64,000 nucleotides of DNA from contig NZ_JALDYF010000009.1 of assembly GCF_032154225.1 (NCBI RefSeq), positions 62,001 through 126,000 of the forward strand. Direction: 5' to 3'. The notes beneath the pieces are model-generated. The model worked only from the letters and a program-made list of their open reading frames with translations. It had not been told where the DNA came from and searched no databases. Below are positions 42,736-51,476 of the stretch, piece after piece; positions within the stretch are counted from its first letter, which is position 1; the number at the start of each line of letters is the position of its first letter. A program made the translations under genes and the position numbers. This DNA comes from Psychrobacillus sp032154225. GTDB taxonomy: Bacteria > Bacillota > Bacilli > Bacillales_A > Planococcaceae.

Positions 42736-43815
42736 ATGTTTGATCGATTACAATCGGTAGAAGATCGTTATGATAAATTAAATGAAATGCTAAGTGACCC
42801 AGATGTGGTCAATGACACAAATAAACTAAGACAATATTCGAAGGAACAATCGGATTTGCAAAATACGGTAGATGCTTATCGTGAATACAAAGATGTCAAA
42901 TCGCAGTATGCAGATGCAAAGCTTATGCTAGAAGAAAAGCTAGATGCTGAAATGCGCGATATGGTAAAAGAAGAAGTAAATGATCTGGAAGAACAAATCG
43001 AACAATTAGAAGAGCGTTTAAAGATTTTATTGATCCCGAAAGATCCGAATGATGATAAAAACGTAATTATGGAAATTCGTGGAGCAGCTGGTGGAGATGA
43101 AGCGGCGTTATTTGCTGGTAATCTATTCCGTATGTACAGCCGTTATGCGGAAACTCAAAATTGGAAAGTTGAAGTGATGGAAGCTTCTCCAACAGGGCTT
43201 GGTGGCTTCAAAGAAATTATTTTCATGATTAACGGAAACAACGCTTTTTCAAAAATGAAATACGAAAACGGAGCGCATCGTGTACAACGTGTTCCAGAGA
43301 CAGAATCAGGCGGGCGAATACATACGTCAACCGCGACAGTTGCAGTACTTCCTGAAGTAGAAGAGGTAGATGTGGATATTCACGAGAAAGATGTGCGTGT
43401 CGATACATTTGCATCATCAGGTGCTGGTGGACAATCGGTTAATACGACGATGTCGGCGGTTCGTATGACGCATCTTCCAACAGGTATAACGGTTTCTATG
43501 CAAGATGAGAAATCACAAATTAAAAACAGAGAAAAAGCGATGAAGATTCTTCGTGCGCGTGTTGCAGATAAATTCCTACGAGAAGCACAAGCGGAATATG
43601 ATGCTGTTCGAAAATCAGCGGTAGGTACTGGGGACCGTTCAGAACGAATTCGCACATATAATTATCCACAGAATCGAGTAACGGATCATCGTATAGGATT
43701 AACGATTCAAAAACTTGACCAAATCTTGGAAGGTAAGCTAAATGAAGTAGTTGATGCATTAATCCTAGAGGATCAAGCAGATAAATTAGATAGATTGAAT
43801 GATGCGAATGTCTAA
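42736..43815 (+). CDS. prfA: Peptide chain release factor 1
   Basis: RF1 of 359 residues, which recognises UAA and UAG stop codons. The GGQ motif is in SSGAGGQSVNTT, and the stop-codon region reads RVPETESGGRIHTS as in other Bacillales RF1. The long helical domain 1 is at the N terminus. The ATG at 42736 follows GAGGTGA; an upstream in-frame GTG overlaps that site. prmC, which methylates the GGQ glutamine, overlaps the 3' end. Confidence 0.96.
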   Translation: MFDRLQSVEDRYDKLNEMLSDPDVVNDTNKLRQYSKEQSDLQNTVDAYREYKDVKSQYADAKLMLEEKLDAEMRDMVKEEVNDLEEQIEQLEERLKILLIPKDPNDDKNVIMEIRGAAGGDEAALFAGNLFRMYSRYAETQNWKVEVMEASPTGLGGFKEIIFMINGNNAFSKMKYENGAHRVQRVPETESGGRIHTSTATVAVLPEVEEVDVDIHEKDVRVDTFASSGAGGQSVNTTMSAVRMTHLPTGITVSMQDEKSQIKNREKAMKILRARVADKFLREAQAEYDAVRKSAVGTGDRSERIRTYNYPQNRVTDHRIGLTIQKLDQILEGKLNEVVDALILEDQADKLDRLNDANV

Positions 43816-44665
43816 GACAATTTTTGAGGCCCTAAAACGGGCTTCTTCTTTTTTAGAGGAGAAAAATAGAGAAAAGGAAGTAGCGCGCCACTTATTGCAG
43901 CATATACTCCAAAAAAGTTATTCACAGCTCGTGATGGGAATGCAAGAGAAGATATCCACAGAAGATTACGAAACATTTTGGACCTATGTGGAGGAGCATG
44001 CAACAGGGCGACCTTTTCAATATATTATTGGGCAGGAAACATTTTACGGTCGAGATTTCTTCGTCAATGAAAATGTTTTAATCCCACGACCTGAAACAGA
44101 AGAGTTAATAGAAGAAGTAAAACAACGAGTACAATCACTTTTTAAAGCGCATGAACCACTACAAATTGCCGATATAGGGACAGGCAGTGGTGCAATTGCT
44201 ATTACGATAAAAAAAGAAATTCCATATGCCCACGTTACTGCAACAGATATTTCCGACGGAGCACTTGAAATCGCAACAAAAAATGCACAACTTTTAGAAG
44301 TAAATCTAGAATTTAAACAAGGTGATTTACTTGCACCTATTGCTGAACGTAAGTGGGATGTTATTGTATCGAACCCACCATATATAGGAAATCATGAAGC
44401 GGAAACGATGTCTGATACGGTTATTGACTACGAGCCACATCTTGCTTTATTCGCTGAAGAAGATGGTTTGCAGTTGTATAGAAAAATGGCAGAACAGCTA
44501 CCGCCTCTTATGAATAATCCGAGTTTCATAGCATTTGAGATTGGTTATGAACAAGGTCCGGCAGTCCAAAAAATGCTTCAACACGCATTTCCTACTGCTT
44601 TGGTAGAAGTAGTCCAAGATATTAATAAAAAAAATCGTTTTGTATTTTGCACAATCAATGAATAA
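43808..44665 (+). CDS. prmC: Release factor glutamine methyltransferase
   Basis: SAM-dependent methyltransferase of about 285 residues that modifies the GGQ Gln of RF1 and RF2. The catalytic NPPY motif is in VIVSNPPYIGNHEAE, and the SAM-binding motif is IADIGTGSGAIAI. The N-terminal helical domain recognises the release factor. It overlaps prfA by 8 bases; ATGs at 43799 and 43802 are also possible starts, but the family N terminus (SKTIFEALKRASSFLEE) fits 43808. Confidence 0.94.
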   Translation: MSKTIFEALKRASSFLEEKNREKEVARHLLQHILQKSYSQLVMGMQEKISTEDYETFWTYVEEHATGRPFQYIIGQETFYGRDFFVNENVLIPRPETEELIEEVKQRVQSLFKAHEPLQIADIGTGSGAIAITIKKEIPYAHVTATDISDGALEIATKNAQLLEVNLEFKQGDLLAPIAERKWDVIVSNPPYIGNHEAETMSDTVIDYEPHLALFAEEDGLQLYRKMAEQLPPLMNNPSFIAFEIGYEQGPAVQKMLQHAFPTALVEVVQDINKKNRFVFCTINE

Positions 44666-44709
44666 AATATGAATCTACTGGTAACAATGTTCCTAAGGGG
44701 GAATGCACA

Positions 44710-45237
44710 ATGTTACCAGATTACGAGATAAAAAGAGCGACTACTACTAGACAAAAAATAGATTCCATTATTTTCTTTGTATGGGTGCTTCTTATCATAC
44801 AAATGTTTTTATTTCTTTTATTCCAAGAAGACCAAAATACAGACGGTTTACGTTTCCGACTAATCGCAAACAGCAACACAACGGCAGATCAACAAGTAAA
44901 AAATGAAGTGAAGCAGTCAATCGAACCGATTTTAATGAAATACAATAATAATCAACGCGAGACATATGCAGAACTCGAACAAGCTGTGGATAAGTTGTCA
45001 GAAAAATTAAACAAACCAATAAATATTTCAATCGGACAAGCATTATTTCCGCCGAAAGAGTGGAATGACGGCATTGCACCGCAAGCATTAGTGGATTCGA
45101 TTGTCATAAAAATTGGTGCTGGTCGTGGGGATAACTGGTGGTGCTCAGTATTTCCAAAAGCTTGCTTTAAAGAAGAAGTAGAGGAAAAGCCAAAGTTTTT
45201 TGTATGGGAATGGTTAAAGAAAAAGTTTTCCACGTAG
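44710..45237 (+). CDS. spoIIR: Stage II sporulation protein R
   Basis: Secreted forespore signalling protein of 175 residues. It is made under sigma-F and triggers SpoIIGA to process pro-sigma-E in the mother cell. There is one N-terminal membrane/signal segment (residues about 20-37), then the family motifs LRFRLIANSNTTADQQVKNEVK (split: LRFRLIANSN, VKNEVK) and GRGDNWWCSVFPKAC. Its presence is strong evidence for endospore formation. A ribosome site of the form AAGGGGGAA precedes the ATG. It is somewhat shorter than the B. subtilis form. Confidence 0.95.
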   Translation: MLPDYEIKRATTTRQKIDSIIFFVWVLLIIQMFLFLLFQEDQNTDGLRFRLIANSNTTADQQVKNEVKQSIEPILMKYNNNQRETYAELEQAVDKLSEKLNKPINISIGQALFPPKEWNDGIAPQALVDSIVIKIGAGRGDNWWCSVFPKACFKEEVEEKPKFFVWEWLKKKFST

Positions 45238-45305
45238 TTATCCACAAAGAGAGTGAAGTTATCAACAAATTGTGTATAAGTATAGAAGAGAGGAGAAAAA
45301 ACAAG

Positions 45306-46331
45306 ATGAAAACTGGAATGGTGAATGTGGATAACTTATCCACAAAAGAACAGGGTTATACACAGGCTGTGGATTTGTTGAAATCTGGAGAAGTAGTCGC
45401 TTTTCCAACAGAAACTGTATATGGATTAGGTGCAGTTGCGACGGATGAAGCGGCGGTTCGCAAAATTTTTGGAGCAAAAGGTAGACCTCAAGATAATCCA
45501 CTTATTGTTCATATTGGAGAAGTGGCAGAACTAGAGGCATTTACAACGAATATCTCATCTTTGGCATACGTATGCATCGATGCTTTTTGGCCAGGACCAC
45601 TTACACTTGTGTTGCCGTTAAAAGAATTTTCACTTGCGAAAAATGTTACGGCAGGTTTAGATACAGTTGGTGTACGCATACCAGAACATCCAGTAGCACT
45701 GGAATTATTGAAGCGTTTAAAACAACCAGTAGCTGCCCCTAGCGCAAATAAAAGTGGTAAACCGAGCCCGACGAAAGCAATCCATGTATGGGATGACTTA
45801 AATGGCAAAATTCCGTTTATCGTGGATGGAGGTACGACTGGAATTGGGTTAGAATCAACAGTATTAGACTTCACTACGGACATCCCGACAATTCTTCGAC
45901 CGGGTGGTGTCACAAAAGAGATGCTTGAAAAAGTAATTGGGCAAGTGAATGAATCTAAATTTACTGACGATGTAAAAGCACCACGTGCTCCTGGAATGAA
46001 GTACGCACACTATGCACCGAATGCACCTGTGTATTTAATTGAATCTTCTATTGAAGTGGTGAAAAATGCAGTTGCGGACATACATAAGGAACATAAAAAA
46101 GTAGCGCTAATTGCAAGTGAGCAGTTTGGTCAAACAGCAGCTGATTATTTTTTTTCATTAGGAAAAGAAAATCAGCTAGAAGATGCAGCGGCGTTATTAT
46201 TTGATGCACTTAGAAATTGTGATGGTACAGATGCCGATATCGTACTAGCACCCGTTTTTACGAAGCAAGATGTGGGAAGTGCTATTATGAATCGCCTAGA
46301 GAAAGCTGCAGATGGAAATTATTATGAATAG
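45306..46331 (+). CDS. ywlC: Threonylcarbamoyl-AMP synthase (Sua5/YwlC)
   Basis: Enzyme of 341 residues that makes L-threonylcarbamoyl-AMP for t6A modification of tRNAs reading ANN codons. The YrdC-like domain (residues about 20-210) has VAFPTETVYGLGA, KGRPQDNPLIVHI and APSANKSGKPSPT. The C-terminal Sua5 domain begins after PGMKYAHYAP. The ATG at 45306 follows AGAGAGGAGA; the longer frame upstream is not supported. Confidence 0.95.
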   Translation: MKTGMVNVDNLSTKEQGYTQAVDLLKSGEVVAFPTETVYGLGAVATDEAAVRKIFGAKGRPQDNPLIVHIGEVAELEAFTTNISSLAYVCIDAFWPGPLTLVLPLKEFSLAKNVTAGLDTVGVRIPEHPVALELLKRLKQPVAAPSANKSGKPSPTKAIHVWDDLNGKIPFIVDGGTTGIGLESTVLDFTTDIPTILRPGGVTKEMLEKVIGQVNESKFTDDVKAPRAPGMKYAHYAPNAPVYLIESSIEVVKNAVADIHKEHKKVALIASEQFGQTAADYFFSLGKENQLEDAAALLFDALRNCDGTDADIVLAPVFTKQDVGSAIMNRLEKAADGNYYE

Positions 46332-46618
46332 TGGTGTATTGCAGAATCAATCAATCCCAGTATGCACTTATTCAATCCCGTCTGTTGGTTATCTAATTTC
46401 TTGAAAATTTGTGCTAATAGGAAAAAAACTAATACCTTTTAGTGCTAAAAAACTCGTTTTCTATTTGCGTTACGTCCTCATTCGTACTTTATGTAGAAAA
46501 CGTACGGAAATACAAAATTGAATAAAATGGTTAATCAACAGGCGTGTTATTCAATAATTGTATTCTCTTCTAGTTGTTTGCATACATTTAATTATGCGAA
46601 CGAACGGGGGAGATTTTT
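46332..46618. other. 287-base gap with imperfect inverted repeats
   Basis: Imperfect arms at 46368-46392 and 46529-46557 (sharing TTATT-AAT and CTGTTG-TTA in opposite orientation) enclose about 140 bases, and an internal 9-bp repeat CGTTTTCTA / TAGAAAACG (46454-46462, 46494-46502) lies within. No gene or clear terminator seen. The layout is MITE-like but degenerate. Confidence 0.4.
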
Positions 46619-47122
46619 TTGTGGAAGGAAATTTTAGCTGGGGTTTTGGTGTCTGTGGATGTACTTATTTTATTTTCTCTCGTATCGTATAGAAAACAAG
46701 TAGTTTTGCTTGCGATATGGACAGCGATATTACATATGATTCTTCCTTTAATCGGCTATTTAGCAGGAACGATTGTGCAACAATATTTACAATATGCAAG
46801 TCCTTACTTATCGGCAGTATTGCTTATTCTAGTTGGGCTACAAATGCTTCTCACACAGTCACCTAAAAAATCTCCTTTATTTTCTCCTTATTTAATTGCG
46901 GTACTCGCAAGCTTGGACACCTTTTCAGTAAGTATTTCATTTGGTATGCTTAAATTAGAGAAATTATTGTTTATTATAAGCTCGGGAGTATTTTCGTTTA
47001 TTGCCGTATTTATTGCACAGCAGTTTATTTTTAAATATACCTTTATGAATCGAAGTATCATTATGAAACTAGCTGGTTTATTATTAATTGTAATGGGTTA
47101 TTTAGTTTTCAAAAATATTTAA
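46619..47122 (+). CDS. MntP/YtaF-like membrane protein, putative Mn2+ efflux pump
   Basis: Membrane protein of 167 residues with six hydrophobic segments in the LysE-superfamily layout of MntP. Each half has an Asp in a membrane helix (VLVSVDVLIL and LASLDTFSVSISFGM), as in the two-fold repeat of MntP. The TTG start has GGGGGAGA upstream. The position between ywlC and ywlE is that of ywlD (MntP) in B. subtilis. Substrate assignment rests on family and synteny. Confidence 0.83.
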   Translation: MWKEILAGVLVSVDVLILFSLVSYRKQVVLLAIWTAILHMILPLIGYLAGTIVQQYLQYASPYLSAVLLILVGLQMLLTQSPKKSPLFSPYLIAVLASLDTFSVSISFGMLKLEKLLFIISSGVFSFIAVFIAQQFIFKYTFMNRSIIMKLAGLLLIVMGYLVFKNI

Positions 47123-47179
47123 CAATTTTCAATCTATTTTAGAACAATTTACTATATACTAGAGATGGGGAAATGATCG

Positions 47180-47623
47180 ATGAATATTTTATTTGTCTGT
47201 ACTGGGAATACTTGTCGTAGTCCTATGGCGGAAGCGATATTGAAAGCTCGGAATCTTGAAAATGTACATGTTCGCTCAGCAGGAATTTATGCGATGAATG
47301 GAGAGGAAATGTCTTTGAATGGGCAATTGGTATTAGAAAATGCCCTCATTCCATTTACTCATGAATCTTCCTCTTTGCAAGAAGAAATGATAGAATGGGC
47401 AGATATTGTACTTACGATGACAGCCTCGCATAGACAGAATATTATTCTAGCATTTCCACATGCAATATCGAAAATCTATATGTATAAAGAGTTTGTTACT
47501 CCACAAAATGTGCGTGATGTGTCAGATCCTTATGGAGGAAGTTTGCAAACTTATGAAAAAACGTTTCAAGAATTGAACGCACTAACAGATGAACTAGTGA
47601 AAAAAATTCAGGGGGATTTGTGA
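47180..47623 (+). CDS. ywlE: Protein-arginine phosphatase (YwlE family)
   Basis: Low-molecular-weight phosphatase of 147 residues. The P-loop CTGNTCRSPMAE is at residues about 7-18; the Thr at the fifth position of CTGNTCRS is the feature that in YwlE favours phospho-arginine over phosphotyrosine. The general acid Asp is in DVSDPYGG. It would reverse McsB arginine phosphorylation, which marks proteins for ClpCP. It ends overlapping the chemoreceptor gene. Confidence 0.93.
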   Translation: MNILFVCTGNTCRSPMAEAILKARNLENVHVRSAGIYAMNGEEMSLNGQLVLENALIPFTHESSSLQEEMIEWADIVLTMTASHRQNIILAFPHAISKIYMYKEFVTPQNVRDVSDPYGGSLQTYEKTFQELNALTDELVKKIQGDL

Positions 47624-48927
47624 TGAGGGAAAAGAAGAAAAGGTATTCGTTTGGAATACAAAAGAAAATTGTGTTATTCGTTGCGATTTTAGCTTTAATT
47701 ACATACTCAACAAGTGCATTTTTTATTCATTATGTACAAGCGTTTGTCTTTGGGAGCGGAGCAGCAACTGTGCAATTTGAAATTCTGACATATGCTGCGG
47801 GTATTTTGTGGTCCGGAATTTTAGCTTATTTTTTCAGTGGCATTATTATCAAACCGTTATTTAGTTTAGAAAAGGCAGCTACTTTAGCTTCGGAAGGTAA
47901 AATTGGGGTAGAAGTAGAAGTACCGAATTCAAAAGATGAAATTCAATCTGTAGCTATTGCTTTTCAAGCGATGCTCGTTAATTTAAGAGATATGGTCCAA
48001 AGTATTGAAAACAACTTTGATAAAACAAATAATACTGTTCAACAACTTTCGAAGGAATCGGCAATTGCATCTGAACAAGCGGACGCAATAGCATCAACGA
48101 TCGCACAAATTTCGGAAGGTGCGGAAAACTCAGCAGCGGCTATTCAAGATACAGCCGAATCGATAGAAGATGTACGTGTTCTTGCATCAGAAGTGAATAA
48201 TAGGGCAGAAAAATCGACTCTTCAATCGAAAGAAATGATCCAAGAGCTTACACAAACAACAGTAGTAATTCAATCCCTTGTTAGTGGCATTCAAAAAATT
48301 GCTACAGGTAATGAATCAGCGCTTGGAAATATTCATCAATTAGAAGAAAATGCTGTAAAAGTCGAAAACATTATCCAACTTGTTGGAGATATTGCGGCGC
48401 AAACGAATTTACTTGCGCTAAATGCATCTATTGAAGCCGCGCGTGCAGGGGAGCATGGTAAGGGTTTTGCAGTTGTAGCAGAAGAAGTTCGTAAACTAGC
48501 AGATGAAAGCGCGAAAGCAGTGCAAGGAATTACAGAATTAATCCAAGCGATTCAATCCAATGTGCAAACCGTTGTGCACCAAATGACAGATCAAGTAAGC
48601 TTTGCGGTTGGAGAAGCGAAACGAGTTTCTGAAACGAATGCTGCCGTGGAAGGTATGTCCAATAAAATTCACGAGATGGCAGATTCCGTCGTAGAAATTT
48701 CTACATTTGTTGAAAAACAATTAACGAATATCGAAAATACAGCACGTCAATCTCAAGAAGTTGCAGCAATTGCGGAAGAAACATCTGCTGGTGCAGAGGA
48801 AGTAAGAAGTGCAACAGACGAGCAAGCTCGTTCAATTGGAGAAATCGATCGTTTATCCGTGGATCTTAAACACCAATCGGAAGATCTGTATAAAGTGATC
48901 AATCAATTCGATCGAACGTCTCAATAA
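47623..48927 (+). CDS. Methyl-accepting chemotaxis protein without external sensor domain
   Basis: Receptor of 434 residues. Two membrane helices (about residues 12-33 and 50-72) are joined by a short loop of about 17 residues, so there is no extracellular ligand domain. A HAMP segment (about 70-125) is followed by a long coiled coil and the conserved signalling tip AAQTNLLALNASIEAARAG (19 residues) and GKGFAVVAEEVRKLA. AGGGGGA lies upstream of ATG 47623, which overlaps the ywlE stop; GTG 47620 is an alternative. It probably senses a cytoplasmic or membrane signal. Confidence 0.92.
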   Translation: MREKKKRYSFGIQKKIVLFVAILALITYSTSAFFIHYVQAFVFGSGAATVQFEILTYAAGILWSGILAYFFSGIIIKPLFSLEKAATLASEGKIGVEVEVPNSKDEIQSVAIAFQAMLVNLRDMVQSIENNFDKTNNTVQQLSKESAIASEQADAIASTIAQISEGAENSAAAIQDTAESIEDVRVLASEVNNRAEKSTLQSKEMIQELTQTTVVIQSLVSGIQKIATGNESALGNIHQLEENAVKVENIIQLVGDIAAQTNLLALNASIEAARAGEHGKGFAVVAEEVRKLADESAKAVQGITELIQAIQSNVQTVVHQMTDQVSFAVGEAKRVSETNAAVEGMSNKIHEMADSVVEISTFVEKQLTNIENTARQSQEVAAIAEETSAGAEEVRSATDEQARSIGEIDRLSVDLKHQSEDLYKVINQFDRTSQ

Positions 48928-49041
48928 ATTAACGAACATAAAAAAGAAATAACTATAAAATGTTCGTATTTCGGAGTTTTTTGGTGGAAAAAATGAAGCG
49001 TAATTAAAAAAAATGTCAGAAATTCATTTGATTTTTAATAT

Positions 49042-49079
49042 AAAATACAATTCACTTTGTGTGAATTGTATTTTTTTAT
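49042..49079 (+). terminator. Terminator after chemoreceptor gene
   Basis: A perfect 12-bp stem (AATACAATTCAC with GTGAATTGTATT) with a TTTGT loop is followed by TTTTTA. A weaker 8-bp repeat (ACGAACAT/ATGTTCGT) precedes it at 48932-48967. Confidence 0.9.
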
Positions 49080-49130
49080 TCTGAAAAATGGTATGATGGA
49101 TTAGAATTCAAACAGAAAAGAGGGAACGAG

Positions 49131-49571
49131 TTGAAAATCGCAATTTCTTCAGATCACGGTGGTAATAACCTTCGTAAAGAAATTATTCAACAGTTAGAAG
49201 AGCTTGGGCTTTCCTATGAGGATTTCGGTCCAACAAATAATGATTCGGTAGATTATCCAGATTATGCAAAGCCAGTTTCAGAAGGTGTTGCAAGTGGTAA
49301 ATTTGATCGCGGAATACTAATTTGTGGTACAGGCATTGGTATGTCGATTGCTGCAAATAAAGTAAAAGGCATTCGTTGTGCATTAGTACATGACGTATTT
49401 TCTGCAAAAGCTACTAGATGTCATAATGACTCGAACATCCTTGCGATGGGAGAACGAGTAATCGGTCCAGGGCTAGCGAGAGAAATCGTTGCTACTTGGC
49501 TTGCTCAAGATTTTGAAGGTGGTCGCCATGTACAACGCGTAGAAAAAATCACTGCAATTGAGAACGCATAA
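49131..49571 (+). CDS. rpiB: Ribose-5-phosphate isomerase B
   Basis: Isomerase of 146 residues interconverting ribose 5-phosphate and ribulose 5-phosphate; it could also act on allose/galactose phosphates as in LacAB. ISSDHGGNNLR, DYPDYA, the GTGIGMSIAANK loop and RCALVHDVFSA with NDSNILAMGERVIG are present. The TTG start has AGAGGGAACGAG before it. Confidence 0.94.
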   Translation: MKIAISSDHGGNNLRKEIIQQLEELGLSYEDFGPTNNDSVDYPDYAKPVSEGVASGKFDRGILICGTGIGMSIAANKVKGIRCALVHDVFSAKATRCHNDSNILAMGERVIGPGLAREIVATWLAQDFEGGRHVQRVEKITAIENA

Positions 49572-49592
49572 TTTAAGAAGAGGGGATTTCAG

Positions 49593-50138
49593 ATGGAAGC
49601 AAAACATTTGTGGAAACAACAAATAGAACAGCTTCTTATCGAAGTAGAGCAGCAAGCTTTTTTAAGAGAAAATGATATATTTGTCATTGGCTGTTCGACC
49701 TCGGAAATAATAGGCGAAAAAATAGGAACTGCCGGTGGATTAGAAGTAGCAGAAGTGCTATTCGAACCTTTGTATGCATTTGCCGAAAGAAATAGAGTTC
49801 ATTTAGCTTTTCAAGGGTGTGAACATATAAATAGGGCAATTACAATGGAACGAAATGCGCAAACACTATATAGATTACCAGAAGTTTCGGTCATTCCAGT
49901 TGCTCGTGCAGGGGGTTCTATGTCTGCATACGCGTATACTAAATTCCATGACCCAGTAGTAGTCGAGCATGTTCAAGCACGTGCTGGCATTGATATAGGA
50001 CAAACTCTTATTGGTATGCAGCTGGCACCAGTTGCCGTACCAATTCGTGTGTCTACAAAACAAATTGGGGAAGCAATTGTTACGATTGCGAAAACACGTC
50101 CAAAGCTAATTGGCGGAGAACGTGCATTTTACGGATGA
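49593..50138 (+). CDS. ywlG: YwlG/DUF436 family protein
   Basis: Conserved protein of 181 residues (TIGR01440 type). Features include GCSTSEIIGEKIGTAGG near residue 33, FQGCEHINRA, and VARAGGSMSAYA. The molecular function is not established. AAGAGGGGATTTC precedes the ATG. Found between rpiB and glyA as in B. subtilis, with which it is probably co-transcribed. Confidence 0.9.
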   Translation: MEAKHLWKQQIEQLLIEVEQQAFLRENDIFVIGCSTSEIIGEKIGTAGGLEVAEVLFEPLYAFAERNRVHLAFQGCEHINRAITMERNAQTLYRLPEVSVIPVARAGGSMSAYAYTKFHDPVVVEHVQARAGIDIGQTLIGMQLAPVAVPIRVSTKQIGEAIVTIAKTRPKLIGGERAFYG

Positions 50139-50156
50139 TATTGGAGGAGAACAAAA

Positions 50157-51392
50157 GTGGAGAAAATTTTATCACAAGATCCAGCAGTATATGAGGCAAT
50201 GCAAGCAGAGAAAAAGCGTCAGCAAGTAAATATTGAGTTAATCGCATCAGAAAACTTTGTATCCGAAGCAGTTATGGAAGCACAAGGTTCTGTTTTAACA
50301 AATAAATATGCTGAAGGTTACCCAGGTAAACGCTACTATGGTGGCTGTGAGCATGTTGATGTAGTAGAAGATATTGCTCGTGATCGTTTGAAAGAAATTT
50401 TTGGAGCTGAGCATGCAAATGTGCAGCCGCATTCAGGTTCTCAAGCAAATATGGCTGTTTATATGACGGCTTTACAACAGGGTGACACGATTTTAGGAAT
50501 GAATTTATCACATGGTGGTCACTTAACACATGGTTCTCCTGTTAACTTTAGTGGATTACAATATAACTTTATCGAATACGGTGTTAATAAAGGAACGGAA
50601 CTAATTGATTATGATGAAGTTCGTGCAATTGCATTAGAGCACAAACCGAAAATGATCGTAGCGGGAGCGAGTGCATATGCACGTATAATCGACTTTGCTA
50701 AATTCCGTGAAATCGCTGATGAAATAGGGGCGTATCTTTTTGTAGATATGGCTCATATTGCAGGCCTAGTTGCTGCTGGTCTTCATCCAAATCCAGTTCC
50801 ACATGCACATTTTGTTACTTCAACAACACATAAAACATTACGAGGACCTCGTGGTGGGCTTATTTTAACGACAGAAGAATTTGCGAAAAAAATTGATAAA
50901 ACAATTTTCCCTGGAATTCAAGGTGGTCCGTTAATGCACGTAATCGCTGCGAAAGCTGTTGCATTTGGCGAAGCGCTTCAACCAAGTTTCAAAGAATACC
51001 AAGCACAAGTAATTGCAAATGCGAAAGTGTTAGCAAGTAGTTTAATAGAAGAAGGAGTTCGTATCGTTTCTGGTGGAACGGACAATCACCTTATGTTATT
51101 AGACGTAACTGCACTTGGTTTAACAGGTAAAGTTGCGGAGCATGTATTAGACGAAGTTGGAATTACAGTAAACAAAAATACAATTCCATTCGATACAGCA
51201 AGCCCGTTCATCACTTCGGGAGTTCGAATTGGAACTCCAGCTGTTACTTCACGTGGTTTTAAAGAAGACGAAATGAAAGAAATTGCTTCTATTATTGCGA
51301 AACTATTGAAAAATCATGAAGACGAAGCAGTTATTAACGAATCAAAAGATAGAGTTTCTGCTTTAACTTCTAGGTTCCCATTATATAATTAA
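50157..51392 (+). CDS. glyA: Serine hydroxymethyltransferase
   Basis: PLP enzyme of 411 residues that converts serine and tetrahydrofolate to glycine and methylene-THF. IELIASENFVS, GYPGKRYYGGCE, and the PLP Lys in TSTTHKTLRGPRGG are clear. The GTG start has GGAGGAGA upstream. Strong terminator follows. Confidence 0.97.
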   Translation: MEKILSQDPAVYEAMQAEKKRQQVNIELIASENFVSEAVMEAQGSVLTNKYAEGYPGKRYYGGCEHVDVVEDIARDRLKEIFGAEHANVQPHSGSQANMAVYMTALQQGDTILGMNLSHGGHLTHGSPVNFSGLQYNFIEYGVNKGTELIDYDEVRAIALEHKPKMIVAGASAYARIIDFAKFREIADEIGAYLFVDMAHIAGLVAAGLHPNPVPHAHFVTSTTHKTLRGPRGGLILTTEEFAKKIDKTIFPGIQGGPLMHVIAAKAVAFGEALQPSFKEYQAQVIANAKVLASSLIEEGVRIVSGGTDNHLMLLDVTALGLTGKVAEHVLDEVGITVNKNTIPFDTASPFITSGVRIGTPAVTSRGFKEDEMKEIASIIAKLLKNHEDEAVINESKDRVSALTSRFPLYN

Positions 51393-51404
51393 TAGAATAG
51401 TAAG

Positions 51405-51446
51405 AAAATAATCTACCTTTGTCGAAAGATAAGGTAGATTATTTTT
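51405..51446 (+). terminator. Terminator of glyA
   Basis: AAATAATCTACCTT pairs with AAGGTAGATTATTT around an 11-base loop, followed by TTTA. Confidence 0.9.
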
Positions 51447-51476
51447 ATGCTATTGATTAGAATAAATTGAAAGGGT

